34,075 nucleotides of DNA, from NCBI GenBank assembly GCA_016789345.1, contig JAEURG010000268.1, positions 1 to 34,075 of the forward strand, in the 5' to 3' direction. The translations under genes were made by a program, and so were the position numbers. Under the pieces are notes generated by a model. The model was given only the letters and a program-made list of their open reading frames with translations. It did no database searches and was not told the DNA's origin. Shown in pieces: positions 24,188 through 31,526 of the stretch. Within the stretch, counting starts at the first letter, position 1. Every line of letters starts with the position of its first letter. The DNA comes from Anaerolineales bacterium (GTDB lineage Bacteria; Chloroflexota; Anaerolineae; Anaerolineales; Villigracilaceae).

Positions 24188-25321
24188 CTATTGTAACCCA
24201 ACAAATACACGTGGCACGCGCGCGCTAATGTTCGTCATAACTTCATATTCATTCGTGCCAGTCCAATCCGCAAAATCTTCAGCAGTGATTCCATCACCCA
24301 ATAAAATCACTTCATCACCAACTTTCACATTATCATCTTCCACGTTGACCATAAACTGGTCCATGCAGATTCTGCCCACTTGTGGATATTTTTTCCCATT
24401 GATGATGACTCTTGCTTGATTTGTCATGCGACGAAAATATCCATCAGCATAGCCGCAAGGAATCGTCACAATCCGCTTCGGACTCCCTTCTACTTGGTAC
24501 AGTGACCCATAACTTACACTTCGCCCCGGCTGTGTGATTTTGCTGTACGCCACTTTGGATTTCCATGTTAATGCAGGTTTTACATCTATTTTTTTTTCAA
24601 TATCTCTTGATGGATAAACACCATAAAACAAGACACCAGGGCGAACCATATCCAAATGTGCTTCGGGTAAATTTAATATTCCGCCTGAATTACAAACATG
24701 ACGAAGTGGAGTTGGCAAACTTCTTTTTTCGTAAAATCGTAAAACTTCTTGAAAACGTTCAAGTTGGATTCTGGAATCAACTAGCTTGCTAGTTGCAATC
24801 GGCAAGCCGATTGACTCCATATTGACTTCTGAATTTGCTAAATGTGTATAAATTCCTTCTATGCGCACAAACTGGCTACACGCAAGGGATTGAGTCAAAA
24901 ATGATTCGGCTTCGTACTCATGCACGCCAACTCGTTCCATGCCTGTATCAATTTTCAAATGCACTTTAATCGTTTGACGACGAGATAATGCTAAATGGTC
25001 AGTAGCAGTTAACAAGTCAGGTGATGAAGCGGTTAGAGTTAAGTCATAATCAAAAAAAAGTGGGAGTTGTTCGATCAAAGTTCCACCCGCAACCAGAATC
25101 GGTTTTTTGATTCCAAGATTTCTTAAATGAATCCCCTCCTCCACTAATGCAACGCCAAAATAATCTGTGTGCGGTTCGATAAACGGCGCAACACCATCAA
25201 TGCCATGACCATAAGCATTGGCTTTGACCATGACCATGATTTTTGTTTTGCTGTGTGCGCGAATGTTTTGTAAATTTGTTTTGAGTTGATTGAGATTGAC
25301 TTCAAGAAAAGTTGGACGCAT
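24188..25321 (-). CDS. alr: Alanine racemase
   Basis: This PLP-dependent fold-type III enzyme interconverts L- and D-alanine for peptidoglycan. The 377-aa length is standard. The PLP lysine is K33 in VMVKANAYGHG, and the second catalytic base is Y271 in SVSYGSLY. HLKIDTGMERVGV, VRPGVLFYGVYP and GRICMDQFMV are all family motifs. The ATG lies one base beyond the stop of the upstream GNAT gene, so the two are probably translationally coupled. Confidence 0.96.
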   Translation of the reverse strand: MRPTFLEVNLNQLKTNLQNIRAHSKTKIMVMVKANAYGHGIDGVAPFIEPHTDYFGVALVEEGIHLRNLGIKKPILVAGGTLIEQLPLFFDYDLTLTASSPDLLTATDHLALSRRQTIKVHLKIDTGMERVGVHEYEAESFLTQSLACSQFVRIEGIYTHLANSEVNMESIGLPIATSKLVDSRIQLERFQEVLRFYEKRSLPTPLRHVCNSGGILNLPEAHLDMVRPGVLFYGVYPSRDIEKKIDVKPALTWKSKVAYSKITQPGRSVSYGSLYQVEGSPKRIVTIPCGYADGYFRRMTNQARVIINGKKYPQVGRICMDQFMVNVEDDNVKVGDEVILLGDGITAEDFADWTGTNEYEVMTNISARVPRVFVGLQ

Positions 25322-25322
25322 A

Positions 25323-25766
25323 TTATTTTTTGTACCAATGATATTCTACATCGGGTTCAGATTCAGGTGGCGGGCTGACTCCAATTTTTTCGGCGACAAA
25401 ATTATTTTTTTCATAAAACGCGCGTGACATTTTATTGGCTTGATTCGTGTATAGCCAAAGATGATTTGGTGAAAGTGTTTTTGCGAATTCAAGTAATGCT
25501 GTGCCAATCCCTTGACGATGATATTGTGGGTTTACATATAAGCGGTCAATAAAATCGTTTTGCATACCAAGAAAACCAACTGGTTGTTGATTTAGTTCAT
25601 ACACCCATATTTTATTTTCAGGTACAACAACATTCTTAAAATATTCACGTGCGCCTTGAAATTCATGCTTCATGCGCTTTACTAATTCTGGTTCAGCAAC
25701 TTGCACTGCTTCAAACCAAAATTTGACAATGAGTTCAAAATCTTCTTCTTTGTAGGGTCGAATCAT
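25323..25766 (-). CDS. GNAT family N-acetyltransferase
   Basis: This 147-aa protein has the GNAT acetyl-CoA motif DRLYVNPQYHRQGIGTALLEFA (QGIGTA loop) and a C-terminal MSRAFYEKNNFVAEKIG. The start MIRPYKEEDFELI is typical of the PhnO/RimI-like short GNATs. GGAGG lies just upstream of the ATG. It is first in the GNAT-alr-lspA-rluD-ltaE run. The substrate is unknown. Confidence 0.87.
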   Translation of the reverse strand: MIRPYKEEDFELIVKFWFEAVQVAEPELVKRMKHEFQGAREYFKNVVVPENKIWVYELNQQPVGFLGMQNDFIDRLYVNPQYHRQGIGTALLEFAKTLSPNHLWLYTNQANKMSRAFYEKNNFVAEKIGVSPPPESEPDVEYHWYKK

Positions 25767-25777
25767 GTTCCTCCAAA

Positions 25778-25810
25778 AATAAAACAGACGGTTAAGCCGT
25801 CTGTTTTATT
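25778..25810. terminator. Terminator upstream of the GNAT-alr operon
   Basis: AATAAAACAGACGG (25778-25791) pairs with CCGTCTGTTTTATT (25797-25810), a 14-bp stem with a 5-nt loop. In the minus direction it ends transcription from the DUF1761 gene, 12 nt before the GNAT ATG. Confidence 0.75.
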
Positions 25811-25823
25811 TTACTTTATTAGA

Positions 25824-25847
25824 TAGTCACGCTACAAGCGTGCCCTA
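25824..25847. repeat. Small hairpin related to the GTAGGG palindromes
   Basis: CACGCT (25828-25833) and AGCGTG (25837-25842) flank ACA; outer TAG and CTA extend the stem imperfectly. On the minus strand the segment reads TGTAGGGCACGCTTGTAGCGTG, sharing the GTAGGG lead of the palindrome at 4747-4774. Confidence 0.45.
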
Positions 25848-25856
25848 CACATTATT

Positions 25857-26279
25857 TTACATTGCGCCATGTATTGCACCCATCACAAGGAATGTGACAA
25901 GATGATTACCTGCTTCATAAAACCAAGCAGGGACTCTATCGGCAAAGAGTTTGTTGGTTAAGCTGGATGGGGCTATGAAACCAAGCCACAGCCAAAAACC
26001 TGTCATTGCGCCAGATGACCAATTCCCTGCGCCCATAGCATCGGTCATAAAGCCCATGAAGATTGCTTGAATAAGAGAAGCGATGATAGTCCCGCCCCAG
26101 GTTGCCATCATGCTAGCAGAACTTCCTTTAGACATGTCTTGCATGTCTTTTTCTGTTTTGCCAATGGCTTTCCACCATGTATTAAAAAATACCTTCGGGC
26201 TAAACCACACGCCACCAATCACCATGCTAGCAACAAGACACAAAACAACTGCTAACCAATTAATTGAACTGAAATCCAT
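25857..26279 (-). CDS. DUF1761 family membrane protein
   Basis: This 140-aa protein has about four membrane segments. The beginning MDFSSINWLAVVLCLVASMVIGGVWFSPKVFF and the WLWLGFIAPSSLTNKLF stretch are typical of DUF1761. Its function is unknown. ATG 26279 follows a strong GGAGG with 5 nt spacing. An upstream TTG or ATG that would add a polar MARANTNK segment overlaps the leader hairpin and is rejected. It has its own promoter and terminator, so it is monocistronic. Confidence 0.8.
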   Translation of the reverse strand: MDFSSINWLAVVLCLVASMVIGGVWFSPKVFFNTWWKAIGKTEKDMQDMSKGSSASMMATWGGTIIASLIQAIFMGFMTDAMGAGNWSSGAMTGFWLWLGFIAPSSLTNKLFADRVPAWFYEAGNHLVTFLVMGAIHGAM

Positions 26280-26300
26280 TTCTGCCTCCGTTTTATTTGT

Positions 26301-26335
26301 ATTGGCACGCGCCAATTGATATAGGGATTATAACA
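26301..26335 (-). promoter_or_regulatory. Extended -10 promoter and leader inverted repeat of the DUF1761 gene
   Basis: On the minus strand TGTTATAAT (26335-26327) is an extended -10. About ten bases downstream, ATTGGC (26301-26306) and GCCAAT (26311-26316) form an inverted repeat with a 4-nt spacer, lying at or just after the start site. It could be an operator or an RNA hairpin. Confidence 0.5.
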
Positions 26336-26357
26336 GAAAATTTGTTCTATATTAAGA

Positions 26358-27539
26358 TTATTCATTAAGATGAAGAAAAACTGCTAACTTCTTGATTGTA
26401 AAAAATATTGTAGGGTTAAGTCTGATTTTGTATTTGATTTGAAAAATCAATTTTTCAAGAATATATCTCCAATTCTTTTTGTAAAGCCGAAGCCAATAGA
26501 TAGGTTTTGAGTCGGTTGCAAAAGTACGTTTGTATGAAGATTCGCCTGCTAAAAAATCGTATGTGTTAATATTTTTTTTGGCATTATGCAAAATTGCCAG
26601 GTAATGAGAAACTAAGCCAGGACGGTAATTGTTATTACTTTGGTAATTAAAGCCGCTTTGATAAAACAACACATCTCCGTTATAAACGAATGAGTAAATA
26701 TAGCCTATATCCATTTGGTCGGTGTAGATATGTAGCAGTTGAATTTCACCCTTCGAGAATCTTTTTTTGATTAAGTCCTGATGAAATTGATACAAGTAAG
26801 GGTTAGCAAATGCACCATCCCAGCCTCTTTTTTTCCATTCGATTTGATGGTATTCAGCCAGTTTATTTAACAAGCCAAGTGCTTCCTCTACAGTTGCAGA
26901 TTCATGAATATGAATGTTTTCTTCTGCCCCATATTGCTTAAGCGAACGCCGTAATTGACTCCGACGATTAGAACTAAGTAACTGCATAAAATTCAGTCCT
27001 TCTTTACGGACTTTTTGCAAGTCTACGAAGAATGAACTGGTCTCTTGGTCTATTAATACATGATAGTACTTATCTTGTTTTTCAATTAGACCAGAATCGG
27101 ATACAAACTTTTGGGAGATACCCGGAAGTGTCAATTCATCCCAGTCCAGACTAAGCATGTATTGCATGACTTCTGTAAAGTTTATTGAAATCACAGAATC
27201 ATAAAGCATTGAATTGTATTCTATGTATAAACTATCATAAGAATGATGAGCAGTAGCATTTAATGCAAAAGATTTATAAGGAAGAAAACCATATTTTCTT
27301 ACTTTTCTTCCACCAAGAAAAAAAGCCACCATAGGTTGTTGGTTTTGATAGCCAACATGCAATGTTATTCTAATATCAGATGGCAAACTTGCTAACCAAA
27401 CAGAAATCCACCCCCATGAAGTGAAATAACTATGCGCGGAGCGTTTTTCTAAATCAAGCCATATTTCTTGTACCTTCTCAAATTCAGAAAAGGGGTTATA
27501 GGTCTTAAAACTTATTTCATTTGAGCTTTCATCTGTCAT
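26358..27539 (-). CDS. CelD/BcsL-like GNAT (Acetyltransf_6) protein
   Basis: This 393-aa protein has the family layout: an N-terminal half beginning near WLDLEKRSAHSYFTSWGW, and a C-terminal GNAT half with LLHIYTDQMDIGYIYSFVYNGDVLFYQSGF and YDFLAGESSYKRTFATDSK, the YK motif common in this group. Related proteins act in polysaccharide or cell-surface modification, and some resemble FemAB-type transferases. The substrate is not known here. The coding sequence is more AT-rich (many ATA, TTA and AAA codons) than its neighbours. It starts 7 nt beyond the cbs stop and is probably co-transcribed. No obvious terminator follows. Confidence 0.75.
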   Translation of the reverse strand: MTDESSNEISFKTYNPFSEFEKVQEIWLDLEKRSAHSYFTSWGWISVWLASLPSDIRITLHVGYQNQQPMVAFFLGGRKVRKYGFLPYKSFALNATAHHSYDSLYIEYNSMLYDSVISINFTEVMQYMLSLDWDELTLPGISQKFVSDSGLIEKQDKYYHVLIDQETSSFFVDLQKVRKEGLNFMQLLSSNRRSQLRRSLKQYGAEENIHIHESATVEEALGLLNKLAEYHQIEWKKRGWDGAFANPYLYQFHQDLIKKRFSKGEIQLLHIYTDQMDIGYIYSFVYNGDVLFYQSGFNYQSNNNYRPGLVSHYLAILHNAKKNINTYDFLAGESSYKRTFATDSKPIYWLRLYKKNWRYILEKLIFQIKYKIRLNPTIFFTIKKLAVFLHLNE

Positions 27540-27546
27540 ACAGGTA

Positions 27547-28959
27547 TTATATCTTCCCTGCTACGTAATCAAGTACGTCAATTTTCGTTAATATGCCAAT
27601 GGGTTTATTCTGCTCAACCACAATCAGCGCCAAGCCAGCAGTTAAGGATGGCATGGCTTCTTCTAGTAAAGTTTCAGGCGGGAAGACTGCACTTGCTTTT
27701 TGAATGAGACTATCAATTGGCTCATCGTTGCTATGGTCGTGTTCTTCTAGTAAGTGACTCAACAAATCTACTTCTTCAATGAGTCCTTTGAGGTTGCCAT
27801 TTTGGTCAATGACTGGCATTTGTGAGACAGCATTTTGATGCATCACATTGACCACTTTGCGAATCGAGTCGCCTAAGGTGGCGGTAAGTAACTGTTTGTT
27901 TGGTTTCGCAAGCAGAAGGTCGCCTAGAGCCGTTTCTCCAAATTCCATGCTGAGGAATCCAAATTCACGCATCCATTTATCATCATAAAATTTTGAGAGA
28001 TAACGTGAACCAGAATCAGGCAGAATGACAACAGGTAAACGGTCACCTTTTAATTTTTTACAATATTTAATTGCACCCGCAATTGCTGAGCCAGATGACC
28101 CACCTGCAAAAATACCTTCTTGGCGAACCAATTGACGTGCCCATAAAAATGATTCGCGGTCACCAGCACGTTCGATTGCATCTACATAATTAATATCCAT
28201 TGTAGATGGCAAAAAGTCTTCACCAATGCCTTCAACTTTATACGTTTTGGGATATGCACCCGGCGGAATGACTCCTTTGTTTTGCCAAATTTCAGTGAGA
28301 ATAGAGCCTTCAATATCCACACCAACAATGGTGATGTTTGGATTTTTTGATTTTAGATAACGACCAACACCTGTGATTGTTCCACCTGTGCCAATGCCGA
28401 TAATAACATCAGTTAATTTTCCTTCAGTCTGTTCCCACAATTCTGGACCCGTGCTTAATTCATGTGTCTTTGGGTTATCAGGGTTGTGATACTGATTTGC
28501 TAAAATGGCATTTGGCGTTTCACGTGCAAACTTTTTTGCGACTTCATAATAAGAGCGTGGGTCTTCGGGACCAACTGCTGTTGGCGTAATAACTACTTTT
28601 GCACCATAAGCACGAAGTAATAATATTTTTTCATTGCTCATTTTGTCAGGCATGACGAAGATGGTTTTATAGCCTTTCAGTGCAGCAGCGATTGCTAACC
28701 CAACTCCGGTGTTACCTGAGGTCGCTTCGACAATGGTTCCGCCTGGTTTTATTTCTCCACGCTTTTCTGCTTGCTCGATGATATTCGCACCAACTCTATC
28801 TTTAACCGAGCCACCGGGATTCATAAATTCTAATTTTGCATACAATGGAACTGGTAAGTCTTTTCCGATTCGTTCTAACCTGACAAGTGGTGTATTCCCC
28901 ATTGCCCCTAGTACGTTGTTGAATACTCGTTTTTCTTTTGATTCTTTTAGAACAATCAT
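27547..28959 (-). CDS. cbs: Cystathionine beta-synthase with C-terminal CBS domain pair
   Basis: This PLP fold-type II enzyme condenses serine and homocysteine to cystathionine. A cysteine synthase activity is the alternative. The 470-aa protein has K53 in GGSVKDR as the PLP lysine, the substrate loop EATSGNTGVG, and the phosphate loop GIGTGGTITGVG. PEGSR-type GGSSGSA follows. Two CBS modules occupy about 345-465 (VVNVMHQNAVSQMPVIDQNGNLKGLI and LIVVEQNKPIGILTKIDVLDYV) and usually bind adenosyl nucleotides. No heme-binding N-terminus is present, as in other bacterial forms. The strong Shine-Dalgarno AAGGAG lies 6 nt upstream of ATG 28959. Confidence 0.9.
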   Translation of the reverse strand: MIVLKESKEKRVFNNVLGAMGNTPLVRLERIGKDLPVPLYAKLEFMNPGGSVKDRVGANIIEQAEKRGEIKPGGTIVEATSGNTGVGLAIAAALKGYKTIFVMPDKMSNEKILLLRAYGAKVVITPTAVGPEDPRSYYEVAKKFARETPNAILANQYHNPDNPKTHELSTGPELWEQTEGKLTDVIIGIGTGGTITGVGRYLKSKNPNITIVGVDIEGSILTEIWQNKGVIPPGAYPKTYKVEGIGEDFLPSTMDINYVDAIERAGDRESFLWARQLVRQEGIFAGGSSGSAIAGAIKYCKKLKGDRLPVVILPDSGSRYLSKFYDDKWMREFGFLSMEFGETALGDLLLAKPNKQLLTATLGDSIRKVVNVMHQNAVSQMPVIDQNGNLKGLIEEVDLLSHLLEEHDHSNDEPIDSLIQKASAVFPPETLLEEAMPSLTAGLALIVVEQNKPIGILTKIDVLDYVAGKI

Positions 28960-28999
28960 TCTCTCTCCTTGGTTAGGGTTGAGGATATTTTACCAAACA

Positions 29000-29033
29000 A
29001 AAAAGCGGACATCATTGCTGATGTCCGCTTTTT
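29000..29033. terminator. Terminator between the small lipoprotein gene and cbs
   Basis: A perfect 15-bp stem, AAAAAGCGGACATCA with TGATGTCCGCTTTTT, closes on the loop TTGC. It follows the lipoprotein stop (29047) on the minus strand and has T-runs on both sides. A TAAAAT box just downstream may be the cbs -10. Confidence 0.85.
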
Positions 29034-29046
29034 ATCAAACTAAACT

Positions 29047-29469
29047 TTATTGAACAGTGAAATTGACTGTAGCACTCAAAACCCCGTTGAAAAGAATTTC
29101 AACTTGATATGTGCCTGCGGGCCAGCCACCAGAAGGAGCAGGGAAGAAGAAATAAATCGTGCCGTTGAAAGGCGCGTCTGCTTCGCTTACGGTAATATCT
29201 GCTTCATCGAGGAAGAAGTTGGGGTCTAACCCATCGGCATTGACCGCTGTCCAACGTGAGGTGATGACATTTCCAGCCGCGCCGTTTGATAAATCACTGA
29301 CGACATATACTGTATCAAATGCGCCAAAGGTAGAACTAGTTTGCGTTCCATCTTGGTCAAATGAAGTGCGGGAATTGCTTAAGGTCGGCTCACCACTAAG
29401 CGCACAGGCTAATTGCACAATAATCAGCATTAATGCCGCGAGCAAAATTGAAAACTTTTTTGTATTCAT
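29047..29469 (-). CDS. Small putative lipoprotein
   Basis: This 140-aa protein has a lipoprotein signal peptide: MNTKKFS, a hydrophobic core, and the lipobox VQLAC with Cys22. The mature part is polar and beta-rich, ending in GGWPAGTYQVEILFNGVLSATVNFTVQ. That pattern resembles extracellular ligand-binding or Ig-like domains that describe effort-type modules in Chloroflexota lipoproteins. I do not recognise a characterised family. AAGGAG lies 9 nt before the ATG. TATAAT on the minus strand (29504-29499) is a good -10. It is monocistronic, ended by the hairpin at 29000-29033. Confidence 0.75.
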   Translation of the reverse strand: MNTKKFSILLAALMLIIVQLACALSGEPTLSNSRTSFDQDGTQTSSTFGAFDTVYVVSDLSNGAAGNVITSRWTAVNADGLDPNFFLDEADITVSEADAPFNGTIYFFFPAPSGGWPAGTYQVEILFNGVLSATVNFTVQ

Positions 29470-29498
29470 AGATACATTCTCCTTTTGAAATATAGATG

Positions 29499-29504
29499 AT
29501 TATA
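29499..29504 (-). promoter_or_regulatory. -10 box of the small lipoprotein gene
   Basis: TATAAT reads on the minus strand about 30 nt upstream of ATG 29469. No convincing -35 hexamer is seen. Confidence 0.5.
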
Positions 29505-29547
29505 CATCACCGTTCAGTAAATCTGTTCCCCTATTTGGGCTATTACT

Positions 29548-29670
29548 ATGAAGCCTATAAAGGACGTAGAAGTTAAGTTTAAGTTCTTGAGAGCAATGAC
29601 CAAGTTCAAGGTCAGGAGAGAGGCGGTGTTGAAGAGTCGTATCAAGCATAAGATAGAAAAGTCTAATTAA
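29548..29670 (+). CDS. Possible 40-aa basic small protein
   Basis: ATG 29548 to TAA 29670 encodes 40 residues beginning MKPIKDVEVKFKFLRAMTKF and ending KHKIEKSN. It is strongly basic, with ten Lys, all encoded AAG and none AAA, whereas nearby genes use AAA freely. This suggests either foreign or degenerate origin, or that the region is not coding. There is no clear ribosome-binding site or promoter. The same frame continues after the stop for 26 further codons without a break (DKIRVILEGIRLLDF), so this could be a remnant of a longer gene. It occupies much of the 374-nt gap between the lipoprotein gene and the ABC operon. Confidence 0.35.
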   Translation: MKPIKDVEVKFKFLRAMTKFKVRREAVLKSRIKHKIEKSN

Positions 29671-29722
29671 ATAGGAGCATCTATTGATAAGATTAGGGTT
29701 ATATTAGAAGGTATTAGACTGC

Positions 29723-29752
29723 TTGACTTTGGTTCTTCATTTATTGTATAGT
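29723..29752 (+). promoter_or_regulatory. Promoter of the ABC (gld-like) operon
   Basis: -35 TTGACT (29723-29728) and -10 TATAGT (29747-29752) are separated by 18 nt. The leader to ATG 29844 is about 85 nt and contains a terminator-like hairpin. Confidence 0.7.
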
Positions 29753-29768
29753 ATTCAACGGCAATACA

Positions 29769-29797
29769 AAAAGGCACCGCCACAGGCTGTGTCTTTT
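29769..29797 (+). terminator. Terminator-like hairpin inside the ABC operon leader
   Basis: AAAAGGCAC (29769-29777) pairs with GTGTCTTTT (29789-29797), one G-U, with an inner GCC-ACA-GGC hairpin. TTTTCTTTG follows. It lies downstream of the promoter and upstream of the first gene, so it may attenuate the operon. Alternatively it is only an old terminator of an upstream unit. Confidence 0.5.
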
Positions 29798-29843
29798 CTT
29801 TGCGAAACTCGCAGTTTATAAATTTTATTTGCAAGGAGAGGCA

Positions 29844-30770
29844 ATGATTAAAGTTAGTGGTCTCACGAAAGACTATGGCGCACGCCGCGCTGTCCACAAT
29901 TTGAATTTCAACGCTCAACAAGGCGAAATTGTGGGATTCCTCGGGCCTAACGGTGCCGGGAAAACAACGACCATGCGAATCTTGACCGGTTACATGCCGC
30001 CCAGTGATGGCGAGGCGATTGTGGCTGGTTATGATGTGGTGGAAGAATCGCTTGAAGTTCGTAAACGAGTGGGCTATTTACCAGAGACAGTGCCATTGTA
30101 TACAGATATGGTTGTATTTGATTATCTGAAATACATGGGCGACTTACGCCGACTGCCCGATGTGGAAGACCGTGTAGATGAAGTGTTAGATATGGTCGGC
30201 TTGTTAGACCGTGCGCAAGGCTACATTGGCAATTTATCAAAAGGTATGCGCCAACGAGTTGGTTTGGCACAAGCGCTTTTGCACAGCCCAGAAGTGCTGA
30301 TTCTGGATGAACCAACAATTGGTTTAGACCCCAATCAAGTGGTGGAAGTGCGTGAGTTGATTCGTGAAATTGGCAAAGAAAAAACTGTTTTACTTTCTAC
30401 CCACTTGCTCAATGAAGCCCAAAACCTGTGCGACCGTGTGTTGATTATTAATAAAGGCAAAATCGTAGCGGAAGATACCACCGAAAACTTACAAGCCCGC
30501 TTGCTTGGTGCTGAGCGTGTGGTTGTCAAAGTGCGTGGCGATGGCGACCAATTGGCTGACACTGTTAAAGAAGTCAAAGGTGTTCGCAAAGTAGAAACCC
30601 TTGAAGATGGCGCAGTAGAATTTGAATTTGCTTCTGGTAAAGACTTACGCCCCGAAGTTGCTAAGCATGTCATCAAAACTGGCTACGATTTGCTCGAACT
30701 TCGTCCGCTAGGCATGAGCCTTGAAGAAATCTTCATTGAACTCACCAGCTATGATGGTAAAAAGAAGTAG
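29844..30770 (+). CDS. ABC transporter ATP-binding protein, GldA-like
   Basis: This 308-aa ATPase has Walker A GPNGAGKTT (34-42, Lys40), signature LSKGMRQR (131-138), Walker B VLILDEPTIGLDP (151-163), and H-loop STH. A C-terminal accessory domain (about 215-305) ends LRPLGMSLEEIFIELT. It is the closest in look to GldA and CcmA-type ATPases that partner with GldF permeases and GldG auxiliary proteins. ATG 29844 follows AAGGAG. A TTG at 29829 is in frame but contains the Shine-Dalgarno itself. First gene of a four-gene operon. Confidence 0.93.
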   Translation: MIKVSGLTKDYGARRAVHNLNFNAQQGEIVGFLGPNGAGKTTTMRILTGYMPPSDGEAIVAGYDVVEESLEVRKRVGYLPETVPLYTDMVVFDYLKYMGDLRRLPDVEDRVDEVLDMVGLLDRAQGYIGNLSKGMRQRVGLAQALLHSPEVLILDEPTIGLDPNQVVEVRELIREIGKEKTVLLSTHLLNEAQNLCDRVLIINKGKIVAEDTTENLQARLLGAERVVVKVRGDGDQLADTVKEVKGVRKVETLEDGAVEFEFASGKDLRPEVAKHVIKTGYDLLELRPLGMSLEEIFIELTSYDGKKK

Positions 30771-30779
30771 AGAGGCACC

Positions 30780-31526
30780 ATGAATAATATTTGGACAATC
30801 GCAAAACGCGAATACGATAATTACTTTAATAGCCCCTTGGCATATGTCGTGATGCTTGCCATCCTTTTGCCATTGGGAATTTACTTTGTGCTCATTTTGT
30901 TGTTCAGCTCCCAAAATGCTTTTATGGGTGGAGGCACCGCTCCAGACACATTGCAAATCAATTGGCTATTCATCTTTTTGATGGTGTTTCTCGCCCCGGC
31001 AATTACTATGCGCCTCATCTCTGACGAAGCACGTATGGGCACACTTGAACTGATGCTCACTGCCCCAGTCAAAGACTTTGAATTTGTAGCAGGAAAATGG
31101 CTCGGCGCAATGATGTTTGTACTGACCGCCGCACTAGTAACTTTAATCTTCCCAATTGTGCTGAATAATTTTGTCTCACCAGGTTTAGACTGGAAAACTG
31201 TCATATCTTCTTATATTGGTTTGATTCTGGTCGCATCCGCAATGTTGTCATTAGGCGTCGGCATCTCTGCTATATTCAGCAACCAATTCGCCGCGTTTTT
31301 CGTCACGCTCGGCTTGTTCTTCTTCCTATGGTTTTTTGTCAACATGCCAGCGGGTTTAATTCCAGAAAGCAGTGATTTACTGAACTACCTCAGCATGTCT
31401 TATCACTTTTCACAAAATATCAATCGTGGTTCGATGACCCTCGCGGGAATTACCTATTACCTAAGCCTCACCGCTTTAGGCTTATTCATCGGCACCACTG
31501 CAATCGAAATTCGGAGATGGCGCTAA
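30780..31526 (+). CDS. ABC-2 type permease, GldF-like
   Basis: This 248-aa permease has six membrane segments. It starts with the amphipathic WTIAKREYDNYFNSPLAYVV typical of GldF/NosY-type ABC-2 proteins and contains the ABC-2 motif SDEARMGTLELMLTAPVKDFEFVAGKW (about 82-108). It begins 9 nt after the ATPase stop. The last codons overlap the next gene by one base (TAATG). Confidence 0.92.
   Translation: MNNIWTIAKREYDNYFNSPLAYVVMLAILLPLGIYFVLILLFSSQNAFMGGGTAPDTLQINWLFIFLMVFLAPAITMRLISDEARMGTLELMLTAPVKDFEFVAGKWLGAMMFVLTAALVTLIFPIVLNNFVSPGLDWKTVISSYIGLILVASAMLSLGVGISAIFSNQFAAFFVTLGLFFFLWFFVNMPAGLIPESSDLLNYLSMSYHFSQNINRGSMTLAGITYYLSLTALGLFIGTTAIEIRRWR

Noticed and set aside
29548..29670. Structured RNA or tRNA-like fold in the intergenic gap
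   Set aside because: A TGACC/GGTCA hairpin with a TTCAA loop is present, but no cloverleaf or other known fold could be assembled.
29667..29921. Minus-strand ORF over the ABC operon leader
   Set aside because: It is antisense to a good promoter, hairpin and gene start, with no recognisable motifs.
30335..30676. Minus-strand ORF inside the GldA-like gene
   Set aside because: Ser/Thr/Arg-rich shadow translation of a well-supported ATPase.
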